Made by a program: the position numbers and the translations under genes. The notes below the pieces were generated by a model. The model did not search any database, had not been told where the DNA came from, and saw only the letters and a list, made by a program, of their open reading frames with translations. Below, piece by piece: positions 28,552-36,808 of a stretch of 64,000 bases of DNA; within the stretch, counting starts at the first letter, position 1, and every line of letters begins with the position of its first letter. The DNA comes from Paenibacillus sp. PL91 (GTDB taxonomy: Bacteria > Bacillota > Bacilli > Paenibacillales > Paenibacillaceae), in assembly GCF_012935325.2 (NCBI RefSeq), contig NZ_JABBYG020000002.1:496001-560000 (forward strand), given 5' to 3'.

Positions 28552-29049
28552 TTACCCGAGCGTCAGCTCATGCTCTGCTTGTCTTACTTTCGGCTCAAGC
28601 GTATCCCAGCCGTCTACCGTGAGCAGCTCTAGCTGTGCTTCTACGAGCGTCCGGAAACGAGCGCGATACACAGATGCTTGCTTCTTAAGCTCTTCAACCT
28701 CAAGAGATACCTTGCGTGACTTCGCGAGCGAATCATTAATGATACGATCGGCATTTTTCTCCGATTCCTTAATGATCAGCTGCGCTTCCTTCTTCGCATT
28801 GCTTCTTACTTCGTCAGCGGCTTCCTGCGCGACAATAATCGTTTTGCTTAGCGTTTCTTCGATATTTGTAAAATGATTTAATCTTTCCTGCAGGCCAAGC
28901 AGCTGATTTTGCAGCTCTTTATTTTCACGAATGAGCGATTCATAGTCTTTGATGACTTGATCTAGAAATTCGTTGACTTCGTCCTCATCATAGCCGCGCA
29001 ATCTCCGACCAAACTCTTTGTTATGTATGTCCAATGGCGATAAAGGCAT
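28552..29049 (-). CDS. divIVA: Cell-division / polarity protein DivIVA
   Basis: This 165-residue curvature-sensing coiled-coil protein sits at poles and division sites. In Bacilli it recruits MinJ/MinCD and helps place the chromosome during sporulation. The N-terminal lipid-binding segment MPLSPLDIHNKEFGRRLRGY is followed by YDEDEVNEFLDQVIKDYE. A long charged coiled coil runs to about residue 140. It ends the ylm/sep cluster; AGGAGG precedes ATG 29049. Confidence 0.96.
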   Translation of the reverse strand: MPLSPLDIHNKEFGRRLRGYDEDEVNEFLDQVIKDYESLIRENKELQNQLLGLQERLNHFTNIEETLSKTIIVAQEAADEVRSNAKKEAQLIIKESEKNADRIINDSLAKSRKVSLEVEELKKQASVYRARFRTLVEAQLELLTVDGWDTLEPKVRQAEHELTLG

Positions 29050-29143
29050 TGGCGCACCTCCTCATGGTATTTGTGACTCTGGCAACCGGATTTACTATTG
29101 ATGTGAACACTTTCGACAACTACAGGTAAAATCCTGCAATCGT

Positions 29144-29926
29144 TCAAATAAATTTGCCTATCCTGACGCGTATTCTGCCCTTTTTTGTCACACCATCGAC
29201 CTCAATCACTTTAAATCGCCCAAGTCCCTTGAACGATACAACGTCTCCCGCGCGAAGCTGCTCGGATGGATCCTCTTCCGATTTCCAGTTCACTCTGCAT
29301 CTGCCTGCTCGTATCGGATCTACAATTTTGGATCTGCTAATCCGATATACGTCGCTCGCAATGCCGTCCAATCGCATGGAAGCAACGGATAAGCTCATCT
29401 CCTCCAGCTTCGGCACAACTGTCTGCAGCTCTGTTAGCGGAATGATGTCCGTCAGAACATTAATGCGATGAACCTGTCTCAGGTGTATATTTAAGTAATC
29501 GGCAATTTCATCTAAAACGATGATATGGCAAAAATGTTCATGTACATGTATATCACCAATTCGATCACGTTTAATGCCAAGTCCGAGCAAGGCGCCCAAA
29601 AAATCACCATGATCAAGCTCAAGGCTAGCTTGTCCAGGCCCATTAACCGCAAGCACCGATATGCCAATCGCCTCATCATCCAAGCTGCGATAATCAGGTC
29701 CAATAATGGCCCGCTTCCGTTCTGCCAGGTCACTGCCGCCATCAAGGCGAACGCTCACATCTGGATTGCGATTGGCTAATATAGTCAGGATTTGCGCTTG
29801 CCTAGGGTCTAAAAAATCGGTCCGCTTCAGCTCATGCTGCTGTGCGGACCGCTCTATCCATTCCTCTGCCCGATCGACAAATGCTTTCTCATCGGGATGG
29901 AAATGATCATATATACCTTGTTTCAT
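29144..29926 (-). CDS. S4-domain RNA-binding protein YlmH
   Basis: This 260-residue protein has a C-terminal S4 domain (about 185-255: SMRLDGIASDVYRISRSKI, then LRAGDVVSFKG). The N-terminal region of about 170 residues contains VLAVNGPGQASLELDHGDFLG and is specific to the YlmH family. YlmH has been linked to ribosome-associated quality control in B. subtilis. It lies in the usual place between ylmG and divIVA. AAGGAATGG precedes the ATG. Confidence 0.93.
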   Translation of the reverse strand: MKQGIYDHFHPDEKAFVDRAEEWIERSAQQHELKRTDFLDPRQAQILTILANRNPDVSVRLDGGSDLAERKRAIIGPDYRSLDDEAIGISVLAVNGPGQASLELDHGDFLGALLGLGIKRDRIGDIHVHEHFCHIIVLDEIADYLNIHLRQVHRINVLTDIIPLTELQTVVPKLEEMSLSVASMRLDGIASDVYRISRSKIVDPIRAGRCRVNWKSEEDPSEQLRAGDVVSFKGLGRFKVIEVDGVTKKGRIRVRIGKFI

Positions 29927-29940
29927 AAGATTCCATTCCT

Positions 29941-30213
29941 TTAGTTAACGAAAAATTTAATTACTCCCATCAACCCTGCAGCAATGAAACGCAAAGCGAA
30001 GAGAGCAATAATCGGGGATAGATCCAGCATGCCGCCAATCGGCGGGATAAATCGCCGGAATATTCCGAGATAAGGTTCTACCAGCTTGCCAAGAAACACA
30101 CCGATAAAGCTATCGCGAGCATTTGGCAACCATGACAGCAGCACATATCCAATGATCATAAAACTGTAAATGCTTTGTAGTGTATTTATTGCTCCTTCAA
30201 TACTATTTAACAA
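29941..30213 (-). CDS. YggT-family membrane protein YlmG
   Basis: This 90-residue protein has two hydrophobic segments (about 13-32 and 62-85). The linker motif is GKLVEPYLGIFRRFIPPIGG, followed by LDLSPIIALF, typical of YggT/YlmG. Relatives are linked to division and membrane processes, with no defined biochemical role. The start is TTG 30213, 7 bases after a GAGGTGA that also carries the sepF stop. Confidence 0.93.
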   Translation of the reverse strand: MLNSIEGAINTLQSIYSFMIIGYVLLSWLPNARDSFIGVFLGKLVEPYLGIFRRFIPPIGGMLDLSPIIALFALRFIAAGLMGVIKFFVN

Positions 30214-30220
30214 CTCAAGG

Positions 30221-30670
30221 TCACCTCATTTTATTGTAGTCGTTCTCCTCGGCCAGCATTTCCGTTATAGCACCTTGAATTTCCACTGAATCCGGCGTGC
30301 ATAGAAAAATATTTGGGCCTAGCTTAGAGATGCTCCCGCTTAAAGCGTACACTGTACCGCTTAGGAAATCAACAATCCGAACAGCAAGATCATTGCGGAC
30401 GCGTTGCAAGTTAACGATGACGGCACGTCGCGAACGCAAATGGTCAGCAATTTCTTGTGCTTCATCATAAGAACGGGGCTCGCTAAGCACAACTCTTACA
30501 TTTTTCTGCGAGTGAATGCTGACAACATTATTACTCTTTGTGTTTTTACGTGCCTCGAAGGGAGAAGTTTCAGCTTCTTGCTCTTCCTGCTGTACGACCC
30601 GTTCTCTCTCAACGACTTCTTCTTCATCCTGCAAGCCAAGAAAGCTCATAAACCGGTTCATGACACTCAT
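30221..30670 (-). CDS. sepF: Cell-division protein SepF
   Basis: This 149-residue membrane anchor and organiser of FtsZ filaments starts with an amphipathic helix ([10 protein letters not shown]) that binds membrane. An acidic linker of about 60 residues precedes the core domain [19 protein letters not shown] to about residue 140, which forms rings and bundles FtsZ. GAGGAGG lies 8 bases before ATG 30670. It is coupled to ylmE. Confidence 0.96.
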   Translation of the reverse strand: MSVMNRFMSFLGLQDEEEVVERERVVQQEEQEAETSPFEARKNTKSNNVVSIHSQKNVRVVLSEPRSYDEAQEIADHLRSRRAVIVNLQRVRNDLAVRIVDFLSGTVYALSGSISKLGPNIFLCTPDSVEIQGAITEMLAEENDYNKMR

Positions 30671-30673
30671 CTA

Positions 30674-31390
30674 TTATTCCTCCTCTTTCCCCACTAGTAT
30701 CGTACCAAGGCGAATCCATGTCGCTCCTTCTTCAATTGCTACGTCAAAATCATTCGACATGCCCATTGATAAATGGATGATCGTATTTGGAAGTTCCGGG
30801 TGCTGCTGCAACTCATCCCGCAGCTCTCGTAAAGCTCTAAAAACTTTTCTCGTTTGCTCGGGTTCCGCTTCATACGGAGCCATCGTCATTAGACCGATTG
30901 GCTTAATCGAATGGAACCTTCTAAGCTGCTCTACAAATGAAAACAGCTGCTCTGGTTCAAGGCCTTGCTTTGAATCCTCGCCAGAGACATTTACCTGGAT
31001 GAAGCAAGGAACGACAATGCCGAGCTGTGAAGCCCGCTTGTCGATTGCCTCAGCTAACGACAGCCTGTCCAATGAATGCATGTATGTAAACTTTCCAATG
31101 ACGTCTTTCACTTTATTCGTTTGCAATGATCCGATAAAATGCCAAATGGGCTGCTCGTCCGCATTTTGCTCGGCATTCCCGCTGATCGCTTCCCATTTCT
31201 CCTGTGCGACCTTCCAGCGGTTTTCGCCAAGATGGCGCAAGCCGTGCTCGAAAACCGTTTTTGTCGTATTTAAGGACACATACTTAGTGACCGCAATAAT
31301 TTGTATTTCTTCCCTGCTTCGTCCCGAACGCTCGCAAGCCTTCTGGATCCGCTCTTCTACGTGCTGAATTCTATCCTGTATAGTAGACAA
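30674..31390 (-). CDS. PLP homeostasis protein, YggS/YlmE family
   Basis: This roughly 238-residue TIM-barrel PLP-binding protein acts in vitamin B6 and amino-acid homeostasis rather than as a known enzyme. The PLP Lys is in IIAVTKYVS. HFIGSLQTNKVK and LSMGMSNDFDVAI are typical. The start is TTG 31390, preceded by a GAGGTGAGG site; the frame runs on to 31495 inside pgeF, but that extension is not family-like. It lies between pgeF and sepF, as in other Bacilli. Confidence 0.92.
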   Translation of the reverse strand: MSTIQDRIQHVEERIQKACERSGRSREEIQIIAVTKYVSLNTTKTVFEHGLRHLGENRWKVAQEKWEAISGNAEQNADEQPIWHFIGSLQTNKVKDVIGKFTYMHSLDRLSLAEAIDKRASQLGIVVPCFIQVNVSGEDSKQGLEPEQLFSFVEQLRRFHSIKPIGLMTMAPYEAEPEQTRKVFRALRELRDELQQHPELPNTIIHLSMGMSNDFDVAIEEGATWIRLGTILVGKEEE

Positions 31391-31395
31391 TTGCC

Positions 31396-32247
31396 TCACC
31401 TCTCCCGAATGCCGATCCAACTGGCCATTCGGCCGGTCATGCCACCTTCTTTGCGATGGGAAAAGAACAAATCCCTTCTGCATCCGGTGCACCACTCTGT
31501 TAATTCGATACGTATCGGCAAAATTCCTGCTTTTATCATAATCTGTCGGTTTATTTCTTTCAAGTCTAAGTTCGCTTTGTCAATACCTGCTGGCTTGAGC
31601 ATCGTTTCAGCTTCTTCACCCTTCAGTCCAAGGCTCTCCAATAGCTGCTCGACTTGGTTTATAACCGGTCCATCAACCTCATAGCAGCATGCACTGATAG
31701 AGGGGCCTATCGCAGCAAGCAGCGCTTGCGGATTCGTTCCATAAGCGTTCACCATTGCTTGTATCGTCTCTGTAGCAATTTGCTGCACGGTGCCCTTCCA
31801 GCCGGCATGCGCAAGCGCGATCGCATCATGCTCGGGATCAAAGAAGTATAGAGGTACACAATCCGCATAAAAAGAAGCGAGCAGTACGCCCGGCACGTCC
31901 GTCATAATCGCATCGCAATCCTTTAGCACATCGTTCAGAGTCGCTCTGCCTCTGCCTTTCTCCGCTTCCGTCACCTGATACACACGGTTGCCATGCACCT
32001 GCTCGGCACAGGTCCAACTTTCGAATGGCCAGCCGACTGCATCAGTCAATAGCCGTCGATTCGCAATAACCGCTTCATCAAGATCGCCGACATGCAGGCC
32101 CATATTTAAAGAAGACCATGGCGCCTCGCTTACGCCGCCATCTCTTCCAGTAAACCCAGCCGTCAATCGCTCATGACGAGCACCCCATTTGGACAACAAA
32201 AAAAGCGAAGGTCCCTTCGCTGATTGCTTATGTTTAAAAGCTTCCAT
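31396..32247 (-). CDS. pgeF: PgeF / YlmD, peptidoglycan editing factor (multicopper oxidase-like)
   Basis: This 283-residue DUF152/YfiH-family protein acts in purine nucleoside phosphorylation and, in Escherichia coli, corrects misincorporated amino acids in peptidoglycan. The metal-binding motif is ADCVPLYFF followed by AHAGWKGT, with GPSISACCYEV further on. AGAGGTG precedes the ATG. It heads the pgeF-ylmE-sepF-ylmG-ylmH-divIVA block. Confidence 0.93.
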   Translation of the reverse strand: MEAFKHKQSAKGPSLFLLSKWGARHERLTAGFTGRDGGVSEAPWSSLNMGLHVGDLDEAVIANRRLLTDAVGWPFESWTCAEQVHGNRVYQVTEAEKGRGRATLNDVLKDCDAIMTDVPGVLLASFYADCVPLYFFDPEHDAIALAHAGWKGTVQQIATETIQAMVNAYGTNPQALLAAIGPSISACCYEVDGPVINQVEQLLESLGLKGEEAETMLKPAGIDKANLDLKEINRQIMIKAGILPIRIELTEWCTGCRRDLFFSHRKEGGMTGRMASWIGIRER

Positions 32248-32344
32248 GTCGTTTTCACCTCTATTTAAAGGATTGTTGGCACGCCCGACATTTACTAAGG
32301 CACGCTGAGCAATCCTTCCATTCGTTTAGACACAGTTTACCGTG

Positions 32345-32626
32345 TTACGAGCGAGCGTGCAAATCGTCCTCCTCGGAACGCAGCTGCTTCGTATCATCCA
32401 TTCTGACAAGCACAACATCCGCTCCGATCTTTACAATGTTGCGCCAAGGAATGACGACCTCCGTGCCGCTCCCGCCGAACATGCCAAGAAATTTTGTGAA
32501 CTGCGGCACTACGATGGAATCGATGCGTCCCTGCCGCAAATCAAGCTCCAAATCGGATATTTGACCGAGCTTTTTGCCATCTACAATATTGATAACGTCC
32601 TTCGTCTGAAAATCAGATATTTTCAT
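32345..32626 (-). CDS. YlmC/YmxH-family PRC-barrel protein
   Basis: This 93-residue PRC-barrel-like protein contains KKLGQISDLELDLRQGRID and VVIPWRNIVKIGADVVLV. The family is widespread in spore formers and often sporulation-induced; its role is unknown. The start is ATG 32626, with GGTGAACGG upstream. It precedes pgeF. Confidence 0.9.
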   Translation of the reverse strand: MKISDFQTKDVINIVDGKKLGQISDLELDLRQGRIDSIVVPQFTKFLGMFGGSGTEVVIPWRNIVKIGADVVLVRMDDTKQLRSEEDDLHARS

Positions 32627-32751
32627 TTCCGTTCACCGCTTTTCAAATAGAGTGATCGTCCGTTTTGCCTCTCCTATAACTATATGAGCAATTTGCCCAA
32701 AATGTCCTTCTTCTCTAAAAAACGAGCTGTTGAAATTAAAATATATTTTTA

Positions 32752-32767
32752 TGTACGACAGCGTACA
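32752..32767. promoter_or_regulatory. Distal TetR-type operator (perfect palindrome)
   Basis: TGTACG-ACAG-CGTACA, with perfect 6-base arms, lies upstream of the -35 region of the adjacent tetR gene. Confidence 0.8.
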
Positions 32768-32771
32768 ATAC

Positions 32772-32800
32772 TTTCCAATTGCCATCTTGCCTGTTATGAT
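32772..32800 (+). promoter_or_regulatory. Probable promoter of the tetR-DUF3995 operon
   Basis: TTTCCA (32772-32777) and TATGAT (32795-32800) are 17 bases apart. The proximal operator begins 4 bases after the -10. Confidence 0.6.
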
Positions 32801-32803
32801 TAA

Positions 32804-32819
32804 TGTACGCCATCGTACA
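32804..32819. promoter_or_regulatory. Proximal TetR-type operator (perfect palindrome)
   Basis: TGTACG-CCAT-CGTACA shares both arms with the distal site and overlaps the expected transcription start. The two centres are 52 bases apart. Confidence 0.82.
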
Positions 32820-32842
32820 ATGAACTGGATTAGGGAGGCACC

Positions 32843-33412
32843 ATGCCAAAAATCGTAGCGACCGAACTGGATTGGGTGAAGCTTGGACTTCAAATGTTCG
32901 CAAGTGGAGGAATTGAAGCTTTAGTAGTGGAGCAGCTAGCTAAGCAGCTCCGCAGCAGCAAAACCAGCTTTTACTGGTATTTTAAAAATCGTCATTTATT
33001 TGTTGAACGCATCGTTAATTATTGGCATGAAAAAGCGACCAGCTCGATCATTGCCATGATCCAGCAGCATCAGACCTTAGAACCGAAGCAGAAGGTGCAG
33101 CAGCTGCTTGCCGTCATGTTCAGCTCGAATGAAGGCAAGGACTTTGTTTATCATTTGCGAAAATTAGGAGCTTCGGAGCCTTCATACGCGGAAATGCTGC
33201 TTCAAATCGAGCAGCAGCGATTGGATTACATGAGCAGCCTGCTTAAGGAGTACGGTTTATCCGATGAGGCAGCATGCCGCACGTCCGAGCTATTGTACAG
33301 CTATTACTTAGGATGGCATGAGCGCAATAAGCATCGCACACTGTCCTCCAAGGAGGCAGAAAAGCAAATCAACCTGCTTTTGCCGTTTATCGAAAAAAAT
33401 CTTGCCTTTTAA
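32843..33412 (+). CDS. TetR/AcrR-family transcriptional regulator
   Basis: This 189-residue one-domain regulator has an N-terminal helix-turn-helix (about 25-50, VVEQLAKQLRSSKTSFYWYF, the TetR turn). The C-terminal ligand domain (about 60-185) contains RLDYMSSLLKEYGLSD. Two perfect operators flank its own promoter, so it probably represses itself and the DUF3995 gene 14 bases downstream. The ligand is unknown. GGAGG precedes the ATG. Confidence 0.93.
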   Translation: MPKIVATELDWVKLGLQMFASGGIEALVVEQLAKQLRSSKTSFYWYFKNRHLFVERIVNYWHEKATSSIIAMIQQHQTLEPKQKVQQLLAVMFSSNEGKDFVYHLRKLGASEPSYAEMLLQIEQQRLDYMSSLLKEYGLSDEAACRTSELLYSYYLGWHERNKHRTLSSKEAEKQINLLLPFIEKNLAF

Positions 33413-33426
33413 CGGAGGGGATAAAG

Positions 33427-33855
33427 ATGCAAGTGGTGCTTGCAAGTATGGTTAGCGCGGTGTTGTTTTTGATAGGGTGCATTCATTTGTATTGGCTGTT
33501 TGGGGGTCGCAAGGGCTTCTCCATCGCTATTCCGACTAGAAGCAATACAAATTCGCCGCTCTTTAAGCCAGGACTCTTTGGAGTCGCTGCCGTTACTTTG
33601 ATTTTTTGGGCTGCTGCTGTTTCTCTTTTGATGTTTGTTGAGGTGTTTCCGCCAATTGGCCCTTCTTGGCTTCCCCGCTTTGCAGCCTGGTCGCTTGCAG
33701 TTGTGTTTCTCTTGCGAGCGATTGGTGAGTGTCGAGCGGTCGGTATTTTCAAAAGCATCCGCGACACCCCTTTTGCACGATTGGATTCGCTTATTTACTC
33801 TCCGCTCTGCCTGCTCCTAAGCGGTTTAACGTTCTGGATGCTGCTGCTCGCATAG
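33427..33855 (+). CDS. DUF3995 membrane protein
   Basis: This 142-residue protein has four hydrophobic segments (about 5-26, 50-72, 82-98, 120-140). CIHLYWLFGGRKG near the start and FLLRAIGECRAVGIF are typical of DUF3995. Function is unknown. It is co-transcribed with tetR; relatives often sit beside regulators. It ends before a strong bidirectional terminator. Confidence 0.87.
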   Translation: MQVVLASMVSAVLFLIGCIHLYWLFGGRKGFSIAIPTRSNTNSPLFKPGLFGVAAVTLIFWAAAVSLLMFVEVFPPIGPSWLPRFAAWSLAVVFLLRAIGECRAVGIFKSIRDTPFARLDSLIYSPLCLLLSGLTFWMLLLA

Positions 33856-33878
33856 TCTTTTTTGATCCGAATACGTAC

Positions 33879-33908
33879 AAAAAAACGGTGCCTCGCGGCA
33901 CCGTTTTT
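33879..33908. terminator. Bidirectional terminator between DUF3995 gene and sigG
   Basis: An 8-bp stem AACGGTGCC...GGCACCGTT with A7 before and T5 after serves the plus-strand pair and the minus-strand sigG. Confidence 0.92.
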
Positions 33909-33919
33909 CTAGTTTCAAC

Positions 33920-34702
33920 TCATGTTTTAACATGCTTTTGCATTTGCTGAATGGCTGACTTCTCAAGGCGCGAAACTTGCGCCTGCGAGATGCCGATTTC
34001 ATCGGCTACTTCCATTTGTGTCTTTCCTTCAAAGAAACGCATGGACAAGATCATTTTTTCACGGTCGTTCAGCTTGTGCATCGCTTCCCGAAGCGCGATT
34101 TCTTCGATCCACGATACATCCTTGTTCCGCTCGTCGCTAATTTGATCCATTACATAAATCGGATCGCCGCCGTCATGGTAGATCGGTTCAAACAAAGAAA
34201 CCGGATCCTGGATGGCGTCAAGCGCAAAAACGACGTCTTCCTTCGGAACATTCAGCGCCTCAGATATTTCAAAGATCGTCGGCTCGCGTGAATTTTTGTT
34301 CGTCAAGCTATCTCTGACTTGAAGCGCCTTATAGGCAATATCCCTCAAGCTTCGTGATACGCGAATCGGGTTATTGTCTCGCAAGTAACGGCGTATTTCC
34401 CCGATAATCATCGGTACGGCATAGGTGGAAAATTTGACGTTTTGGCCAAGGTCGAAATTATCTATCGCCTTCATAAGTCCGATGCAGCCGACTTGGAACA
34501 AGTCGTCCACAAACTCTCCCCTATTGTTAAACCGTTGTATAACGCTAAGCACTAGCCGTAGGTTGCCGTTTACTAATTTCTCTCTTGCTGCCCACTCGTT
34601 GCGGGTTTGCAATGCCGTAAACAATTCTCTCATTTCGACATTATTTAGGACAGGCAGTTTCGCGGTATCCACTCCACAGATCTCGACTTTATTTCGGGTC
34701 AA
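33920..34702 (-). CDS. sigG: Late forespore sigma factor SigG
   Basis: This 260-residue sigma-70 factor controls late forespore genes. LFQVGCIGLMKAIDNFD and FSTYAVPMIIGEIRRYLRD mark region 2, and GKTQMEVADEIGISQAQVSR marks the region 4.2 helix-turn-helix. Both match B. subtilis SigG closely. The open frame extends to 34792, but TTG 34702 (LTRNKVEICGVDTAKLP) aligns with the known start, has GGGAGG 8 bases upstream, and gives the same 260 residues. TTG plus a leader hairpin would lower translation. It follows sigE after 103 bases. Confidence 0.97.
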   Translation of the reverse strand: MTRNKVEICGVDTAKLPVLNNVEMRELFTALQTRNEWAAREKLVNGNLRLVLSVIQRFNNRGEFVDDLFQVGCIGLMKAIDNFDLGQNVKFSTYAVPMIIGEIRRYLRDNNPIRVSRSLRDIAYKALQVRDSLTNKNSREPTIFEISEALNVPKEDVVFALDAIQDPVSLFEPIYHDGGDPIYVMDQISDERNKDVSWIEEIALREAMHKLNDREKMILSMRFFEGKTQMEVADEIGISQAQVSRLEKSAIQQMQKHVKT

Positions 34703-34713
34703 CGTGATTACCT

Positions 34714-34750
34714 CCCAAGGAGAAACATTAATGTACATTATCTCCTTGGG
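34714..34750 (-). promoter_or_regulatory. sigG leader hairpin overlapping the ribosome binding site
   Basis: A perfect 10-bp inverted repeat CCCAAGGAGA...TCTCCTTGGG with a 17-base loop ends 11 bases before the sigG TTG. Its last GGG is part of the GGGAGG ribosome site, so the hairpin would partly hide it. Confidence 0.7.
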
Positions 34751-34805
34751 TGGTCTTTTTATTCCTATTGCGACATCGTTCGACAACCGCAAGCGTGGTG
34801 CGGCC

Positions 34806-35528
34806 TTACACCATTTTGTTAAATTCTTTTCGAAGTCTTTTTATAATCCGCTTCTCCAGGCGCGAAATATACGACTGCGAAATGCCAAGAAGATCAGCCA
34901 CATCCTTTTGCGTTTTCTCCTCGCCATCGGCAAGCCCGAAGCGAAGCTCCATAATAATCCGCTCCCTCTCCGAGAGCTTATCCAGCGCTTTATGGAGCAG
35001 CTTGCGGTCCACCTGCTCTTCGATATTACGATAAATCGTATCGTTCTCCGTACCGAGCACATCGGATAAAAGCAGCTCATTGCCGTCCCAATCAATGTTA
35101 AGCGGTTCGTCGAAGGATACTTCTGTACGGGTTTTACTGTTGCGACGCAAATACATCAATATTTCATTTTCGATACAACGCGAGGCGTAAGTCGCAAGCT
35201 TGATCTTTTTTTCCGGATCAAAGGTGTTTACCGCCTTAATGAGACCAATCGCGCCAATCGATACGAGATCTTCAATATGAATGCCGGTATTTTCAAACTT
35301 ACGGGCAATATATACGACAAGCCTTAAATTTCGTTCAATAAGCATTGCACGAATAGCCGTATCGCCCGTAGGCAGCTTTTCCAGCAAATATTCTTCCTCT
35401 TCACGTGTCAATGGAGGTGGAAGCGCTTCACTACCACCGATGTAATAAATTTCTTCGCTTTTTAATCCGAATAAAAACATAATGCGATAATAATATAACT
35501 GAAGGATCAATTTGTACTTGACGAGCAT
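34806..35528 (-). CDS. sigE: Early mother-cell sigma factor SigE (pro-form)
   Basis: This 240-residue precursor of sigma-E is made before asymmetric division and cleaved by SpoIIGA. The hydrophobic/basic pro-sequence ([20 protein letters not shown]) precedes the conserved [15 protein letters not shown], where cleavage occurs in B. subtilis. Core regions read [19 protein letters not shown] and [19 protein letters not shown], and the C-terminal helix-turn-helix matches. ATG 35528 lies about 10 bases after GGAGG; a nearer ATG at 35537 abuts it. It is 37 bases after spoIIGA. Confidence 0.97.
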   Translation of the reverse strand: MLVKYKLILQLYYYRIMFLFGLKSEEIYYIGGSEALPPPLTREEEEYLLEKLPTGDTAIRAMLIERNLRLVVYIARKFENTGIHIEDLVSIGAIGLIKAVNTFDPEKKIKLATYASRCIENEILMYLRRNSKTRTEVSFDEPLNIDWDGNELLLSDVLGTENDTIYRNIEEQVDRKLLHKALDKLSERERIIMELRFGLADGEEKTQKDVADLLGISQSYISRLEKRIIKRLRKEFNKMV

Positions 35529-35565
35529 CTGGCCCATCCCTCCTCGTTTGTATGAGCATACGGTT

Positions 35566-36483
35566 TTATTGTTGTACCATAGACGGATGGATAATGGCTC
35601 GATATGCCCCATCAGACGTTAGCTTTCCGCCGTCAAGCCCGATAAGCACCTTCCGCGTTTCAAATACTTGTCCTTCCCTAGTAATCTCAACTGCATCCGG
35701 CTTTATCGCTAGCATGAACTGTGACCCTCGGTTGACACCTCTGAATGGAACGAGACGAAGCCTATCCTGCCACACGAAGGGCTGTTCATCCATTCCCGCT
35801 ACAAGACGATCCACTTGTGCATCTCGTATGCTATTCAACCACGATTCGGGCAAATCATCTTGCCATAAGGAAGCTTCCATCACCATGACCGGCGTTCGTG
35901 TTAACGGATCATAGAGCTGATTGCCGGTGTCAATCAGGCCAACGCAGGTTTGAATACGATCTCCAATAGTAATTTTGACTTCAGCTAGATGAGTGTGCAC
36001 CAGCTCCCTTTCTCGTTTTTGCGTCAATACGGTACGGTATATATACAGTCCGATACAAAACGCAGCAATTAAATAAAACAGTCCCATCTTGAGCTCCACG
36101 CGCATGCTGCCGTTTACGAACGTAATCGTCCTCCAAACCTCGCCGGACCCTTGCATGAACAAATAATAGAGCCCAAGCACCGCACCGGCGGCAACAAAGT
36201 TAACCGCATAAAATGCCGCCACATTTCTCAAAAAATGCTGAATGGACGCGAACCCAAAAGCAATCCACACCATCAAAAGCGACATCCCGATTTTTACGGC
36301 TAATGTAAATAAAAAGGATAATTGTGGAAAAAGCATCAAAACGACATAACAAGCTCCGACAGCAGAAGCCAATAACACCCGCCAAGGTCGTGGTTTTAGA
36401 TGACGGGCCCATGCGGAAGTTAATAGAATAGCACCATCAACAAGCAGCTCTCGCAAAAACATAACATCCACATAAATAGCCAC
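35566..36483 (-). CDS. spoIIGA: Sigma-E processing aspartyl protease SpoIIGA
   Basis: This roughly 305-residue membrane protease cleaves pro-SigE in the mother cell when signalled by SpoIIR from the forespore. Five transmembrane segments fill the first 155 residues. The aspartyl protease half has GLIDTGNQL with catalytic Asp185. GTG 36483 (MAIYVDVMF) aligns with homologue starts and follows AAGGTG by 6-7 bases; GTG 36492 lies on top of it. It heads the spoIIG operon. Confidence 0.95.
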   Translation of the reverse strand: MAIYVDVMFLRELLVDGAILLTSAWARHLKPRPWRVLLASAVGACYVVLMLFPQLSFLFTLAVKIGMSLLMVWIAFGFASIQHFLRNVAAFYAVNFVAAGAVLGLYYLFMQGSGEVWRTITFVNGSMRVELKMGLFYLIAAFCIGLYIYRTVLTQKRERELVHTHLAEVKITIGDRIQTCVGLIDTGNQLYDPLTRTPVMVMEASLWQDDLPESWLNSIRDAQVDRLVAGMDEQPFVWQDRLRLVPFRGVNRGSQFMLAIKPDAVEITREGQVFETRKVLIGLDGGKLTSDGAYRAIIHPSMVQQ

Positions 36484-36550
36484 TTCGGTCACCTTCCTGC
36501 ACTGGCGGTAAACGGGCCTGCAGCCGGCTCCCGGGAGAACGATTGAGACT

Positions 36551-36583
36551 AGTATATTAAAATCCTATTTCAAAGTCTGTCTA
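36551..36583 (-). promoter_or_regulatory. Candidate Spo0A-controlled spoIIG promoter
   Basis: On the minus strand TAGACA (36578-36583) and TATACT (36551-36556) are 21 bases apart, 68 bases before spoIIGA. B. subtilis spoIIG has an unusually long 22-base spacer read with Spo0A~P. A 0A-box-like TTTGTCGAGT (plus strand 36609-36618) and two direct TGTCATG copies lie upstream. The rest of the 325 bases between spoIIGA and the nuclease gene holds only a weak hairpin at 36692-36712. Confidence 0.55.
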
Positions 36584-36808
36584 TTCATGACAGCATGACA
36601 TATCTTTTTTTGTCGAGTAGCTGTATAAAAACCGCCCGTAATTTTGTTTGGAAAAATAGTACGCTTCGAATCAAAGATATATAGTTATGAAACACCTCTA
36701 TTCAAAAGAGGTATGCTTTTACCATCTTCAGAGATAGATTATCGATCGAAACACCGATGTAACGCAGTAAAGAGCACTTTCCACCACGGATACGTAGATT
36801 GCTGAAGT

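Noticed and set aside
30516..31367. 283-codon plus-strand ORF, Ser/Cys-rich, opposite ylmE and sepF
   Set aside because: Both minus-strand genes are unmistakable; the ORF is a shadow of their codon bias.
36692..36712. Terminator upstream of spoIIGA
   Set aside because: The stem is only 6 bp (ACCTCT/AGAGGT) and lacks a T tract on the minus strand.
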